Below, piece after piece: positions 45,370 to 53,446 of a stretch of 55,665 nt of DNA. The position numbers and the translations under genes were made by a program. Numbering within the stretch: the first letter of the stretch is position 1; each line of letters opens with the position of its first letter. The notes under the pieces were generated by a model. That model ran no database searches. It was not told the origin of the DNA and worked only from the letters and a program-made list of their open reading frames with translations. Source of the DNA: an uncultured Balneolaceae bacterium (GTDB lineage Bacteria > Bacteroidota > Rhodothermia > Balneolales > Balneolaceae); contig CAJXOW010000018.1 in NCBI GenBank assembly GCA_913057825.1, positions 1 to 55,665 on the forward strand, written 5' to 3'.

Positions 45370-45541
45370 TGATTGATGATTAGTGATTGATGATTAATAA
45401 TTAATGAATAATGATTGGAAATAAGGGAGGTAGTAATGTATTAAGCCCGGAAACTTTAGGGTACACTCATCTACCCAGAGCATTGCCAATAATGCAATCT
45501 CCTATCTTTAATCATAAATCATCAATCATAAATTATTAATC
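45366..45541. repeat. AT-rich palindrome over the alaS stop (copy 4)
   Basis: Left arm ~45366-45418 (repeats of TTAGTGATTGATGA) and right arm ~45508-45541 (AATCATAAATCATCAATCAT) are imperfect complements around ~90 nt. The alaS stop (45367-45369) lies in the left arm. The interior GGGAGGTAGTAATGTATTAA resembles GGGATTGTATTAATATTAG at 26562. It makes up most of the 410-bp gap 45370-45779 before pdhA; the rest shows no other gene. Confidence 0.65.
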
Positions 45542-45779
45542 AAAAAGCTGAGCGAAGCGAGGCGAGAGGCAAATTGTACTCTCTGGCATTTTTTGAGTAT
45601 ATTCCGCCTCGCAATTATTTTAAGGTAGTATCAATTTGAGCATAGTTATTTTGTATAGCTGATGGTCTCCCTTGATTACTTGCTGAGAACGGTATTAGCC
45701 AGTGATCTGAATGAAATATTGCAGGGGAGTTCACGAGAGATATGATGTTTATTACTGAAGACCTATAACCTTTAACAAT

Positions 45780-46883
45780 ATGGCAGAGAAAAAGAAGACT
45801 TCCGTGGGATTTGCTCCCTCGTCGAACAACAGTCCCAATATAGAAAAGAAAGTTCACAAAAGTACGGAACTGCCCGATCCAACCGATTCCACCCATGAGG
45901 ATCTCGGGCTTTCGGAACAGGATGTGAGGGATATGTACTACCAGATGTACCTGCAGCGGCGTTTTGAAGAGCGCGCGATGCAGATGTATCAGCAGGGTAA
46001 GTATGGTGGTTTTTTGCACTTGTACATGGGACAGGAAGCGATCTCCACGGGAACCGCATATGCTTTGAACGACGACGATGATATTATAACCGCTTATCGC
46101 GACCACGGCTGGGGCCTCGTTCGGGGCGTATCCGCCAAGGAAGGAATGGCTGAGCTCTACGGCAAGGTCACCGGCTGTTCTCGCGGCAAGGGAGGTTCCA
46201 TGCACTTCGCCAATGTAGACGAGCATTTCTGGGGCGGGCATGCTATTGTAGGAGCTCATATCCCCCTGGGTGCCGGCATCGCGATGGCGAACAAGTACAA
46301 GGAGAACGGCCGCATTTGTGCTTCATTTATTGGCGACGGTGCTGTTCAGCAGGGCGGCCTGTACGAAGTATTTAATATGGCCAAGCTCTGGCAGCTGCCC
46401 TACGCGATGATCGTGGAGAATAACGGCTATGCCATGGGAACCTCCGTGGCCCGGCACAGCGTCGGTGAACTCTACGAGCGTGCGCAGGGATTTGATATTG
46501 GGAACGACTATATCAATGGCATGGACGTGTTTACGGTGCTTGAGAAGATGAAAGAAGTAGCGAAATATGTTCGGGAAAACTCGGAGCCCTACTTCCTGGA
46601 AATTCGCACCTATCGCTATCGCGGTCACTCGATGTCCGACCCCGAAACGTACCGGACCAAGGAAGAGCTCGAGCGATACAAGAAAATTGATCCGGTCGAA
46701 CGTATGCGGCGGTATGTACTTGATAACGACATCGCTTCAGAGGAGAAAGTTGAAGAGTTTGACGAGCAGGTTGTACAGGAGGTTAAGGAAGCTATTGATT
46801 TTGCCGAAGAAAGTGACTTCCCCGAACTGGACGATCTGTACAAGGATGTGTATGTAGAGGATGATGTTCCTTTCCATACATAG
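45780..46883 (+). CDS. pdhA: Pyruvate dehydrogenase E1 alpha subunit
   Basis: This 367-aa ThDP enzyme subunit decarboxylates pyruvate with E1 beta. It begins with a ~55-residue charged N-terminal extension, then ARRFEE-like QRRFEERAMQMYQQGKYGGFLHLYMGQEAISTGTAYAL. The ThDP/Mg motif is GDGAVQQGGLYEVFNMAKLWQLPYAMIVENN (GDG...NN, 27-31 residues apart). KVTGCSRGKGGSMHF and YRYRGHSMSDPETYRTKEE (phosphorylation-loop-like Ser region) match PdhA rather than branched-chain E1. Its C-terminus is acidic. It is followed after 199 bp by pdhB. Confidence 0.95.
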   Translation: MAEKKKTSVGFAPSSNNSPNIEKKVHKSTELPDPTDSTHEDLGLSEQDVRDMYYQMYLQRRFEERAMQMYQQGKYGGFLHLYMGQEAISTGTAYALNDDDDIITAYRDHGWGLVRGVSAKEGMAELYGKVTGCSRGKGGSMHFANVDEHFWGGHAIVGAHIPLGAGIAMANKYKENGRICASFIGDGAVQQGGLYEVFNMAKLWQLPYAMIVENNGYAMGTSVARHSVGELYERAQGFDIGNDYINGMDVFTVLEKMKEVAKYVRENSEPYFLEIRTYRYRGHSMSDPETYRTKEELERYKKIDPVERMRRYVLDNDIASEEKVEEFDEQVVQEVKEAIDFAEESDFPELDDLYKDVYVEDDVPFHT

Positions 46884-47082
46884 TGTCAAATGAGGTACTT
46901 GCAGGGGCTTGTCGAGATTTGCAGTAGATTGGTGCAACTCTGGCAAACTCCTGGATGCCGGCTGCTTTATACTTATGCAGTAAATAGCCGGTGTTAAGTT
47001 GGTTGAACACGGTATAAATAATTGATACGAAAGGTCTGGCAGGATCTTTCGTTGGTATAATTAATCTGAAAGATACTTAGTA

Positions 47083-48066
47083 ATGGCTGAACTAGAATTT
47101 CGTAACGCTATTAATCAGGCTATTGACGAGGAAATGAGTCAGGATGAGAACATCTTCCTGATGGGTGAAGAGGTAGCTGAATACAATGGCGCTTACAAGG
47201 TAACCAAAGGACTGTTGGATAAATACGGGTCGAAACGGGTCATCGATACCCCCATCTCGGAACTTGGATTTGCCGGTATCGGGGTGGGTGCATCCATGAA
47301 CGGCCTGCGGCCGATCGTCGAGTTTATGACGTTCAATTTCGCCTTGCTGGCGACCGATCAGATCATGAACAATGCCGCCAAAATTCGGTATATGACCGGT
47401 GGACAAATTTCAATGCCGATTGTTTTTCGCGGTCCGAATGCTTCGGCCGGTCAATTGAGCGCTACGCACTCGGTGGCTTATGATGCGATGTATGCTCAAT
47501 TCCCGGGATTAAAGGTGATATATACGTCGGAACCGGACGATGCGAAGGGCTTGCTGAAGTCGGCGATCCGTGACGATGACCCGGTCCTGTTCATGGAATC
47601 GGAGCAGATGTACGGATTGAAAGGCGAAGTAAGCGAGGAAGAGGACTATACGATTCCCATAGGGAAGGCCAAGGTGAAGCGTGAAGGAAGTGACGTGACC
47701 GTGATTGCCCATGGGAAGATGTTCCATGTGGCCAAGCAAGCGGCCCGGCAATTGGCGAAAGATGGCGTTGAAGTTGAACTGATCGATCCGCGGACCGTGA
47801 AGCCGCTGGATATGGAAACGATCGCCAAATCGATCAAGAAAACCAATCGCTGCGTTGTAGTCGATGAGCAGCATCCCTTCAGCGGATTTGCATCCGAGGT
47901 GGGCTATTTGATCCACCGCGATGTGTTTGACTGGCTGGACGCTCCCGTAGTACGAGTAACTTTGCCTGATGTGCCGGCCCCCTATTCCAAAAAGTTGCTT
48001 GACGAATGGCTCCCGAGCCCCGATCAGGTGATTGACGCCGTTAATACCGTCACGTATCGCAAGTAG
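47083..48066 (+). CDS. pdhB: Pyruvate dehydrogenase E1 beta subunit
   Basis: This 327-aa partner of PdhA forms the E1 heterotetramer. It has the transketolase pyrimidine domain start MAELEFRNAINQAIDEEMSQD, FLMGEEVAEYNGAYKVTKGLL (conserved GEEV near ThDP), KRVIDTPISELGFAGIGVGAS and GPNASAGQLSATHSVAYDAM. The C-terminal half carries VVDEQHPFSGFASEVGYLIHRDVFDWLDAPVVRVTLPDVPAPYS. About 30 bp upstream of its start, at 47027-47052, a short hairpin (ACGAAAG...CTTTCGT) could modulate expression between pdhA and pdhB, but no clear terminator T-run follows. Confidence 0.95.
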   Translation: MAELEFRNAINQAIDEEMSQDENIFLMGEEVAEYNGAYKVTKGLLDKYGSKRVIDTPISELGFAGIGVGASMNGLRPIVEFMTFNFALLATDQIMNNAAKIRYMTGGQISMPIVFRGPNASAGQLSATHSVAYDAMYAQFPGLKVIYTSEPDDAKGLLKSAIRDDDPVLFMESEQMYGLKGEVSEEEDYTIPIGKAKVKREGSDVTVIAHGKMFHVAKQAARQLAKDGVEVELIDPRTVKPLDMETIAKSIKKTNRCVVVDEQHPFSGFASEVGYLIHRDVFDWLDAPVVRVTLPDVPAPYSKKLLDEWLPSPDQVIDAVNTVTYRK

Positions 48067-48144
48067 TAAAGCCGTTAATACCCTGACGGAGCGGAATTGG
48101 TGAATTTTAGCACTACAAACATTTTTTAAATAGAAATTATGAAG

Positions 48145-48253
48145 CTCAAAGCTGAAAGCTCAAAGCTTGAAGGCTACTCGGAATTGCTAATAAAGTAAAT
48201 GAATGATTTAACCATCCAGAGTAGCCTAGAGCCTCGAGCCTCCAGCCTCGAGC
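48145..48253. repeat. Purine/pyrimidine-skewed inverted repeat between pdhB and pdhC
   Basis: Left arm 48145-48179 and right arm 48219-48253 share inner GGCTACTC/GAGTAGCC. In the outer parts, left CTCAAAGCTGAAAGCTCAAAGC matches the right arm's complement (CTCGAGGCTGGAGGCTCGAG...) only by A/G transitions. In a minus-strand transcript these become G-U pairs; in a plus-strand one they are A-C mismatches. Interior is 39 nt. Confidence 0.65.
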
Positions 48254-48276
48254 GAAAAAATTGAAAATTTTTTCTT

Positions 48277-49590
48277 ATGGCTGTAAAGGTCCCCATGCCC
48301 AAATTGAGTGATACGATGGAAGAAGGCGTCATCGCCGGATGGAAAGTGCAGGAAGGTGACAGCGTTGAATCCGGTGACGTGATTGCTGAAGTTGAGACGG
48401 ACAAAGCGACGATGGAAATGGAGGTGTTTGACAGCGGCGTCATTCGTAAGCTGCTGGTCAGCGAAGGAGATACCGTACCGCTGGGTAATACCGTCGCGGT
48501 AATTGGTGAAGAGGATGAAGATATCAGCGATTTACTGAATGAGATTGAACAGGAGCAAAGCGGGGCCGCGGTCGAAGCCGGAAAAGAGGAAGCCGCATCT
48601 GAATCGGCCGGCGCCGCACCCCAAACGGAGTCTGTGCCGCAATCCGAACCATCGACCGATACAAGCGACGAGGTAGATGTTCAGCCCCAGCCGCAACCTT
48701 CTGCTGCTCGTCCGGCTGCCGACACGGAATCGGGTAACGGACGCATTAAAGCCTCCCCGCTGGCGCGTAATATGGCGGAGGATCGAGGTATCGATCTTGC
48801 CCGGGTGGATGGTAGCGGACCCGGCGGACGTATTATCAAGCGCGATATTGAAGAGTATAAAGAGAAAGGAGCGGGCGTACCTACTTCCGAGCCGGCTGCT
48901 TATGCTTCACGTGAAAGCAAGGAAGTCCGCGTCTCCCAGATGCGCAAAACCATTGCCAAGCGGTTGGCGGAAAGCAAGTTTACCTACCCCCACTACTACG
49001 AGACGGTCGAAATCGACATGGAGCGGGCCATTGCAGCGCGTGAGGAAATGAATGAAGTGAGCGACGTGAAGATCAGCTTTAACGATCTCGTCGTCAAAGC
49101 CGCTTCCCTGGCCCTTCAACAGCATCCCTGGGTCAACAGTACCTGGAACGGCGATACCATCACTCAACACGGTGAAATCCATGTGGCCGTGGCGGTAGCC
49201 GTGGAAGAGGGACTGCTGACGCCGGTTATCCGCAATACCGACCAGAAAGGCATCCGTTCTATATCCAGCGAAACCAAAGCGTTGGCCGAGCGGGCCAAAA
49301 ACAAGGACCTGGATATGAACGAGATGGAAGGAAGCACCTTTACGGTCAGCAACCTCGGCATGTTCGGCATCGAAGAGTTTACCGCCATTATTAATCCACC
49401 GAATGCCTGCATCATGGCCGTCGGGGCCATCCAGGACAAGCCGGTCGTCAAAGACGGGGAAGTGGTGCCCGGAAAACGCATGAAAGTCACCCTCTCCAGC
49501 GACCACCGAATCGTCGACGGCGCCAAAGCCGCCGACTTTCTGAATACCTTCCGGCAGCTGCTCGAAAACCCCATGAGCATGATGTTGTAA
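48277..49590 (+). CDS. pdhC: Pyruvate dehydrogenase E2 (dihydrolipoyl acetyltransferase)
   Basis: This 437-aa core enzyme carries acetyl groups on lipoate. It has one lipoyl domain (1-78) with the lipoylated Lys 43 in ETDKATMEME, an Ala/Pro/Ser-rich flexible linker (~90-150), an E3/E1-binding domain (IKASPLARNMAEDRGIDLARV, ~155-190) and the catalytic core from ~215. The core ends with SSDHRIVDGAKAADFL, whose His 410 and Asp 414 form the catalytic pair. With pdhA and pdhB this makes the full E1-E2 set; the E3 gene (lpd) is not in the window. A hairpin repeat lies just upstream and element F just downstream. Confidence 0.95.
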   Translation: MAVKVPMPKLSDTMEEGVIAGWKVQEGDSVESGDVIAEVETDKATMEMEVFDSGVIRKLLVSEGDTVPLGNTVAVIGEEDEDISDLLNEIEQEQSGAAVEAGKEEAASESAGAAPQTESVPQSEPSTDTSDEVDVQPQPQPSAARPAADTESGNGRIKASPLARNMAEDRGIDLARVDGSGPGGRIIKRDIEEYKEKGAGVPTSEPAAYASRESKEVRVSQMRKTIAKRLAESKFTYPHYYETVEIDMERAIAAREEMNEVSDVKISFNDLVVKAASLALQQHPWVNSTWNGDTITQHGEIHVAVAVAVEEGLLTPVIRNTDQKGIRSISSETKALAERAKNKDLDMNEMEGSTFTVSNLGMFGIEEFTAIINPPNACIMAVGAIQDKPVVKDGEVVPGKRMKVTLSSDHRIVDGAKAADFLNTFRQLLENPMSMML

Positions 49591-49755
49591 GGATGTGGCC
49601 CCGATCACTGTCGTGCCACGCTCTAGGTTCCACGCTGATATAGCTTGGAATTTGTAAGCTGCTGTAGGTTTCTGGCAGGCAGATCGACAATAGAGTAAAA
49701 ATGCCCTTGAGACCAAGTGAGTACGCAGCCAGTAAAACAATCTGAAAACGGATCC

Positions 49756-49906
49756 GGCCGAAAGCGGGGCGGCGGGTCCGAAGCATTAAAATTTTCGGGT
49801 GTTGAGGCGTTGTACTATGCCAGACGCATTATTGGCATCAAATCTCACTAGCCTGCAACCAGAGAGAAAAGTTTCCGAGCAAGGAACCGCCGCCCCGCTT
49901 TCGGCC
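49756..49906. repeat. Long-arm hairpin element, copy F (type II, + orientation)
   Basis: 24-bp arms at 49756-49779 and 49883-49906 differ by one base (GGGTCC opposite GGAACC). The 103-nt interior opens GAAGCATTAAAATTTTC and closes GAAAAGTTTCCGAGCAA. The outer arm GGCCGAAAGC is unique. The right arm ends 8 bp before the GT2 stop; the element lies between two convergent genes in the 324-bp gap 49591-49914. The variable centre holds its own stem (ATGCCA ... TTGGCAT). No other gene was seen in that gap. Confidence 0.9.
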
Positions 49907-49914
49907 CTGGCACC

Positions 49915-51297
49915 CTATTCCGAAGACTCCGCCGGCTGCTCCTGTTTCTTCCCTTTTCGCTGCTTGATGTACTGATCGTATATCTTCGTGTCGCTGGCGA
50001 TGTAATCTTCCAGCTGCCGGGAAGCGTCCGAGGTTTTCTTGGGATTCCACGGGTCGGCGAACGATTCCTTCCATATGATTTCGACTACATACGCAATCGT
50101 GCGGACGGTCCGGATGAAATATCCCGTATATAGGACCATTCCGGGGACAAAAAACAGGTACTTGAGCTTTGATCGACGATCGTCGCCAATGGCGAGGTAT
50201 AACAGGTATTCGATGAACTTGGACCCCGAATACAGAAGGAACGACAGGAGGAGAATATATACGATGTAGGTGTTGAAGTTGATTAATATATCCACCAGGT
50301 AGATCCAGAAGACGATATTTACACCGAGGTTAAAGAAGAGATTTTCAAGTACCGAGATAATATTTTTAAAGTGAGAAGCCTTGGAAACCATCAGAATGTC
50401 CCGGTGCTTGCGGAGGCGGAACCGGATAAGGGAGCGGCTCCACCGCACCCGCTGCTTGGCCAGGCTGAAAAAGGAAGTCGGCACACTGGTTAGTGCAGTG
50501 GCTAAAGGTTCAAAATGGATCTTGTAGCCCAGCTTCCGGATTTTGGTCGTCAAGTCGCCGTCCAGTCCCGGACCGACATCCCAGCCGCCCACTTGCTCAA
50601 GCAGATCACGCCTAAAAGCGCCGAATGCTCCCGAGACAATCCGCAGAATTCCCAGCTTCGCGTTCACCAGGCGGGCGACCGTAATCGTGAAGAAATACTC
50701 GATAGTTTGCAGGATGGTAGCCAGGCTCTCCTCTTTGTTTCGGACTTCCAGGTTCCCGGCAACGGCGCCTATCTTCCCGTCCATGTAAAAGGGAATGAGA
50801 ATACGTTCCACGGCATCCCGGTAGAAGGAGCTGTCGGCGTCAAAATGAAGTACATATTTGCCCTTCGAGTAATTGAAACCCAGGTTGGCGGCCGACGCTT
50901 TTCCGCCGCGGGTATCGGTCGACAAAAACAGGTCGATATCACCGTTTCGCTCCATCTGTCGTCCCAGCAACTCCGAATGATCCTCGGAGCCGTCGTCGAT
51001 GATGATCAGCTCAAAATTTTGATAGGTTTGCTCTTTAAGGGTGCGTACAAGGCTGTAATAGTTCTCGGCTTCGTCTTTGCCGGGCACGATGATCGATACG
51101 AAAGGCATCTCCTTCCATAAACGCTGACGGGCTTCGTGGTAGGCGCTTCTTCGAAACCGGCGTTCAAATATATAGATTACGATACCGTAAACGTCCAACA
51201 GGATATAGCGGGGAAAATCAAAAATAAAATAAAACCATAGCAGGCGGACCAGGTCCGCGAAACTTTGCCGGCTGAGAAATTCGAGAAATTCTGCCAT
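49915..51297 (-). CDS. Processive family 2 glycosyltransferase (polysaccharide synthase)
   Basis: This 460-aa membrane glycosyltransferase is likely to make a beta-linked exopolysaccharide at the inner membrane. One N-terminal helix (LLWFYFIFDFPRYILLDVYGIVIYIF) precedes the GT-A domain. Motifs: nucleotide-sugar Asp in IIIDDGSEDHSELL, LHFDADSSFYRDA (DxD-like), GPGLDGDLTTKIRKLGYKIHFE (catalytic base Asp region) and KQRVRWSRSLI (QxxRW, the hallmark of processive synthases such as cellulose, hyaluronan and alginate synthases). The C-terminal ~150 residues form several helices. It is 9 bp downstream of the receiver/TackOD1-like gene, in one transcription unit with it. No PilZ domain is present, so the usual c-di-GMP activation does not obviously apply. 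Confidence 0.9.
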   Translation of the reverse strand: MAEFLEFLSRQSFADLVRLLWFYFIFDFPRYILLDVYGIVIYIFERRFRRSAYHEARQRLWKEMPFVSIIVPGKDEAENYYSLVRTLKEQTYQNFELIIIDDGSEDHSELLGRQMERNGDIDLFLSTDTRGGKASAANLGFNYSKGKYVLHFDADSSFYRDAVERILIPFYMDGKIGAVAGNLEVRNKEESLATILQTIEYFFTITVARLVNAKLGILRIVSGAFGAFRRDLLEQVGGWDVGPGLDGDLTTKIRKLGYKIHFEPLATALTSVPTSFFSLAKQRVRWSRSLIRFRLRKHRDILMVSKASHFKNIISVLENLFFNLGVNIVFWIYLVDILINFNTYIVYILLLSFLLYSGSKFIEYLLYLAIGDDRRSKLKYLFFVPGMVLYTGYFIRTVRTIAYVVEIIWKESFADPWNPKKTSDASRQLEDYIASDTKIYDQYIKQRKGKKQEQPAESSE

Positions 51298-51306
51298 GGT
51301 CCCGTT

Positions 51307-52767
51307 TTACGGTTGTTTTTCCAGTTTTTCGAGGAGGTTATCCACCTGGTTGCGGGTCGAGGTGTTTTCCTCGACGAGATTTGAAGCGGAGGCCAGTTCC
51401 AGTTCAAAATCATTGAAATTATCCCGGATAAATTCTCTTAATGATTCACAAATCTCATCCAGGATTACTTCACTTTGCTGCCGACCTTTTTCGGAAAAAA
51501 GGATGAGCGCAGTGTCCAGGTTGCGGAATATAATTTCGTCAGCCGGCTTGATAATCCCACTGATGATTTCCTGGAGTTCACTAACCAGGCGCTCGATCTC
51601 GCCCTTGCCTATTGCGGACTGCAGATCCGAAAAATTCATAAATTTGACTGCTCCGATGCAGCTCTGGAATTCCGCTTCTTTTTTTCGTTCCGATTCCCGC
51701 TTCAGGATACGCAAAAAGTACGGCTCGTCAATGATGCCGTTCAAATCCTCGTAGCCGGACAGCTTGACCGCTACCTTGCCTTGTGCGGCGTCGCGTCCCA
51801 GCGATGTCAGAAAATAGTTTTTGAATTTTCGCTTTACCAGATGCTCTACTTTGTTTTCGGTTCCACAGTTGAGGCACAGCGAGTTGATCTGGGGATTTTG
51901 GAAGGTATGATCACAATTCTGGCAGTTGTATATGACGCCCGGCTTGTCATAATCCACCCCGATATGCTTGAGTATGCGGTTGCACTTGGGACAGACCATG
52001 TCGGTGGTGTCGCCGGCTTCGTAGTAATCCCCCTGGGCCGAGACATTCGCACATTGAAAGTGGTGAATCAGGTCTTCGTTGTTAATATCGGAACTGCCGC
52101 ACTTCGGGCAGCATTCACGGTAATGCAGGTAGCTACTGAAACACGAGTTGCATACGTGCAGTGAATCGGCAAATGAAGAGGTGAAAAAGCCGCTTTTTTC
52201 GGCCGCATTCATCAATTTGAGGATCTCGTGCTCCCGCTCAAACTCGAAGTTGGCGGTGAGCATCGGGTAGACATATCCCATTTTTCCATAGCGGGTGGGG
52301 ATCGGCTCCAGGGCATTGAGGTCGCGCGAAAACATGTACTCGGCAATTTTTTTGATAATCCGATTTTCCGGGATGGTATCGTCGGTCGTACGCGAGTGAT
52401 TACGCTCAACGCGTGAGAGGGTTTTCTCGAATCGTTCGCTGGAAAAAGGTTTGACCAGGTAGTCCGTAATGCCGTAGTCAAAGGCGTCGATGGCGCGCTC
52501 CTGCTGACCCGTGACCATGACGATTTGAATGTCGTCGCGTCGTTCTATTTCATCCAGGACGTCAAACCCGGTCATATCCGGCATTTTTACGTCCAGAAAA
52601 ACGACGTCGATATTGTTTTGCTCCGAATTATAGAGTTCTTTCGCCTCGGCTCCGTTTTTGGCTATACCGATTAAATTTAAACGATCACCGAATTTCTTTT
52701 GCACATAGTTTTTCATCAACGCCTGGAAAGTGGGATCATCGTCGACGACGAGGCAATTGAGTTTCAC
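51307..52767 (-). CDS. Receiver protein with zinc-ribbon (TackOD1-like) and degenerate GGDEF-like output
   Basis: This 486-aa protein starts with a receiver domain (1-~120): VVDDDPTFQ acidic patch, phospho-Asp 59 in VVFLDVKMPDMTGFDVLDEI, and Lys in ITDYLVKPFSSERF. A central Cys/His-rich block (~205-335) contains CNSCFSSYLHYRECCPKCGSSDI, LIHHFQCANV, VCPKCNRILKHIGVDYDKPG, YNCQNCDHTF and LCLNCG, about six CxxC pairs. This order matches the TackOD1 family described from archaeal two-component proteins and also found in bacteria; the assignment is by pattern. The C-terminal ~130 residues resemble a nucleotide-cyclase-fold without the GGDEF signature. It is 9 bp upstream of the GT2 gene, so it may regulate polymer synthesis through metal- or phosphorylation-dependent binding. 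Confidence 0.75.
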   Translation of the reverse strand: MKLNCLVVDDDPTFQALMKNYVQKKFGDRLNLIGIAKNGAEAKELYNSEQNNIDVVFLDVKMPDMTGFDVLDEIERRDDIQIVMVTGQQERAIDAFDYGITDYLVKPFSSERFEKTLSRVERNHSRTTDDTIPENRIIKKIAEYMFSRDLNALEPIPTRYGKMGYVYPMLTANFEFEREHEILKLMNAAEKSGFFTSSFADSLHVCNSCFSSYLHYRECCPKCGSSDINNEDLIHHFQCANVSAQGDYYEAGDTTDMVCPKCNRILKHIGVDYDKPGVIYNCQNCDHTFQNPQINSLCLNCGTENKVEHLVKRKFKNYFLTSLGRDAAQGKVAVKLSGYEDLNGIIDEPYFLRILKRESERKKEAEFQSCIGAVKFMNFSDLQSAIGKGEIERLVSELQEIISGIIKPADEIIFRNLDTALILFSEKGRQQSEVILDEICESLREFIRDNFNDFELELASASNLVEENTSTRNQVDNLLEKLEKQP

Positions 52768-52882
52768 GGCGGTACAGGTTTATGAGTGTTTTGCTGTATT
52801 AATTAAATTAAATGCTGACCATTAAATAGCGACTCGAGGTAATCTGTAGACATTATTGGTTCAGATACAGCTTTAAACAGTT

Positions 52883-53254
52883 TCAAGTCTCTTCCACTTT
52901 TTGCAATGCTTCCTGGATGCGTTCCAGATCAAAGGGCTTAATGATAATGTCGGCAAAGTTATATTGGGATGCCCGTTCCTGTATCTTATCATCCCCGGTC
53001 ATCAGGATGACCTGAACGTGATCAGGTATATCCAGCTCCTCAAGCAAATCGAAGCCGGTAGTATCCGGAAGCACCACATCCAGAAATATCAGGTCTAGTT
53101 CGTCACGATGCTGATCGAGGAGATCCCGCGCTTCCCCGCCACTGCCGGCAATGCCCAGCAGGTTGAGTTTATCCCCCATTTTTCGGGATATGATGCGTTT
53201 GATCAACATCTGTATAATTCGTTCGTCTTCTATAGCAATGCAATTAAATGACAT
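52883..53254 (-). CDS. Single-domain response regulator, paralog of the receiver next to it
   Basis: This 123-aa receiver domain has its phospho-Asp at residue 59 (LDLIFLDVVLPDTTGFDLLEEL), acidic E9/D10, Thr in VILMTGDDK and Lys in IIIKPFDLERI. Its sequence is close to the receiver of the gene at 51307 (same spacing of the N-terminus, KxGDxLNLxGIAxxGxEA), so the two arose by duplication. With no output domain it could compete for the same kinase or interact with the TackOD1-like protein. It lies 115 bp upstream of that gene on the same strand. Confidence 0.85.
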   Translation of the reverse strand: MSFNCIAIEDERIIQMLIKRIISRKMGDKLNLLGIAGSGGEARDLLDQHRDELDLIFLDVVLPDTTGFDLLEELDIPDHVQVILMTGDDKIQERASQYNFADIIIKPFDLERIQEALQKVEET

Positions 53255-53279
53255 ATTTTGGGGATTGCTGAGATTACCT

Positions 53280-53446
53280 GTAATGAATTATAAATTTTGA
53301 AATGGAGTTCATGAAATCGTAATAAAGGCCCGTGCTTGCATCTGTTATCCTATGGATTACCGGCATTGTTATTACGGTTGTGCAATAGAAGTTATGTTAG
53401 TTTACGATCTGATCTTAATTCAAAATTCAGAATTTTTAATTTATAA
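53280..53446. repeat. Possible AT-rich palindrome over the end of the 108-aa gene (copy 5)
   Basis: Left ~53280-53305 (ATGAATTATAAATTTTGAAA) pairs imperfectly with ~53416-53446 (CAAAATTCAGAATTTTTAAT). The stop of the 108-aa gene (53441-53443) is inside the right arm. The interior includes GCCCGTGCTTGCATCTG, weakly like the 42402 interior read on the other strand. Confidence 0.45.

Noticed and set aside
8365..49906. Hairpin elements as ordinary rho-independent terminators
   Set aside because: Stems are separated by ~100-nt loops, no T-run follows, and half of the copies lie between divergent promoters.
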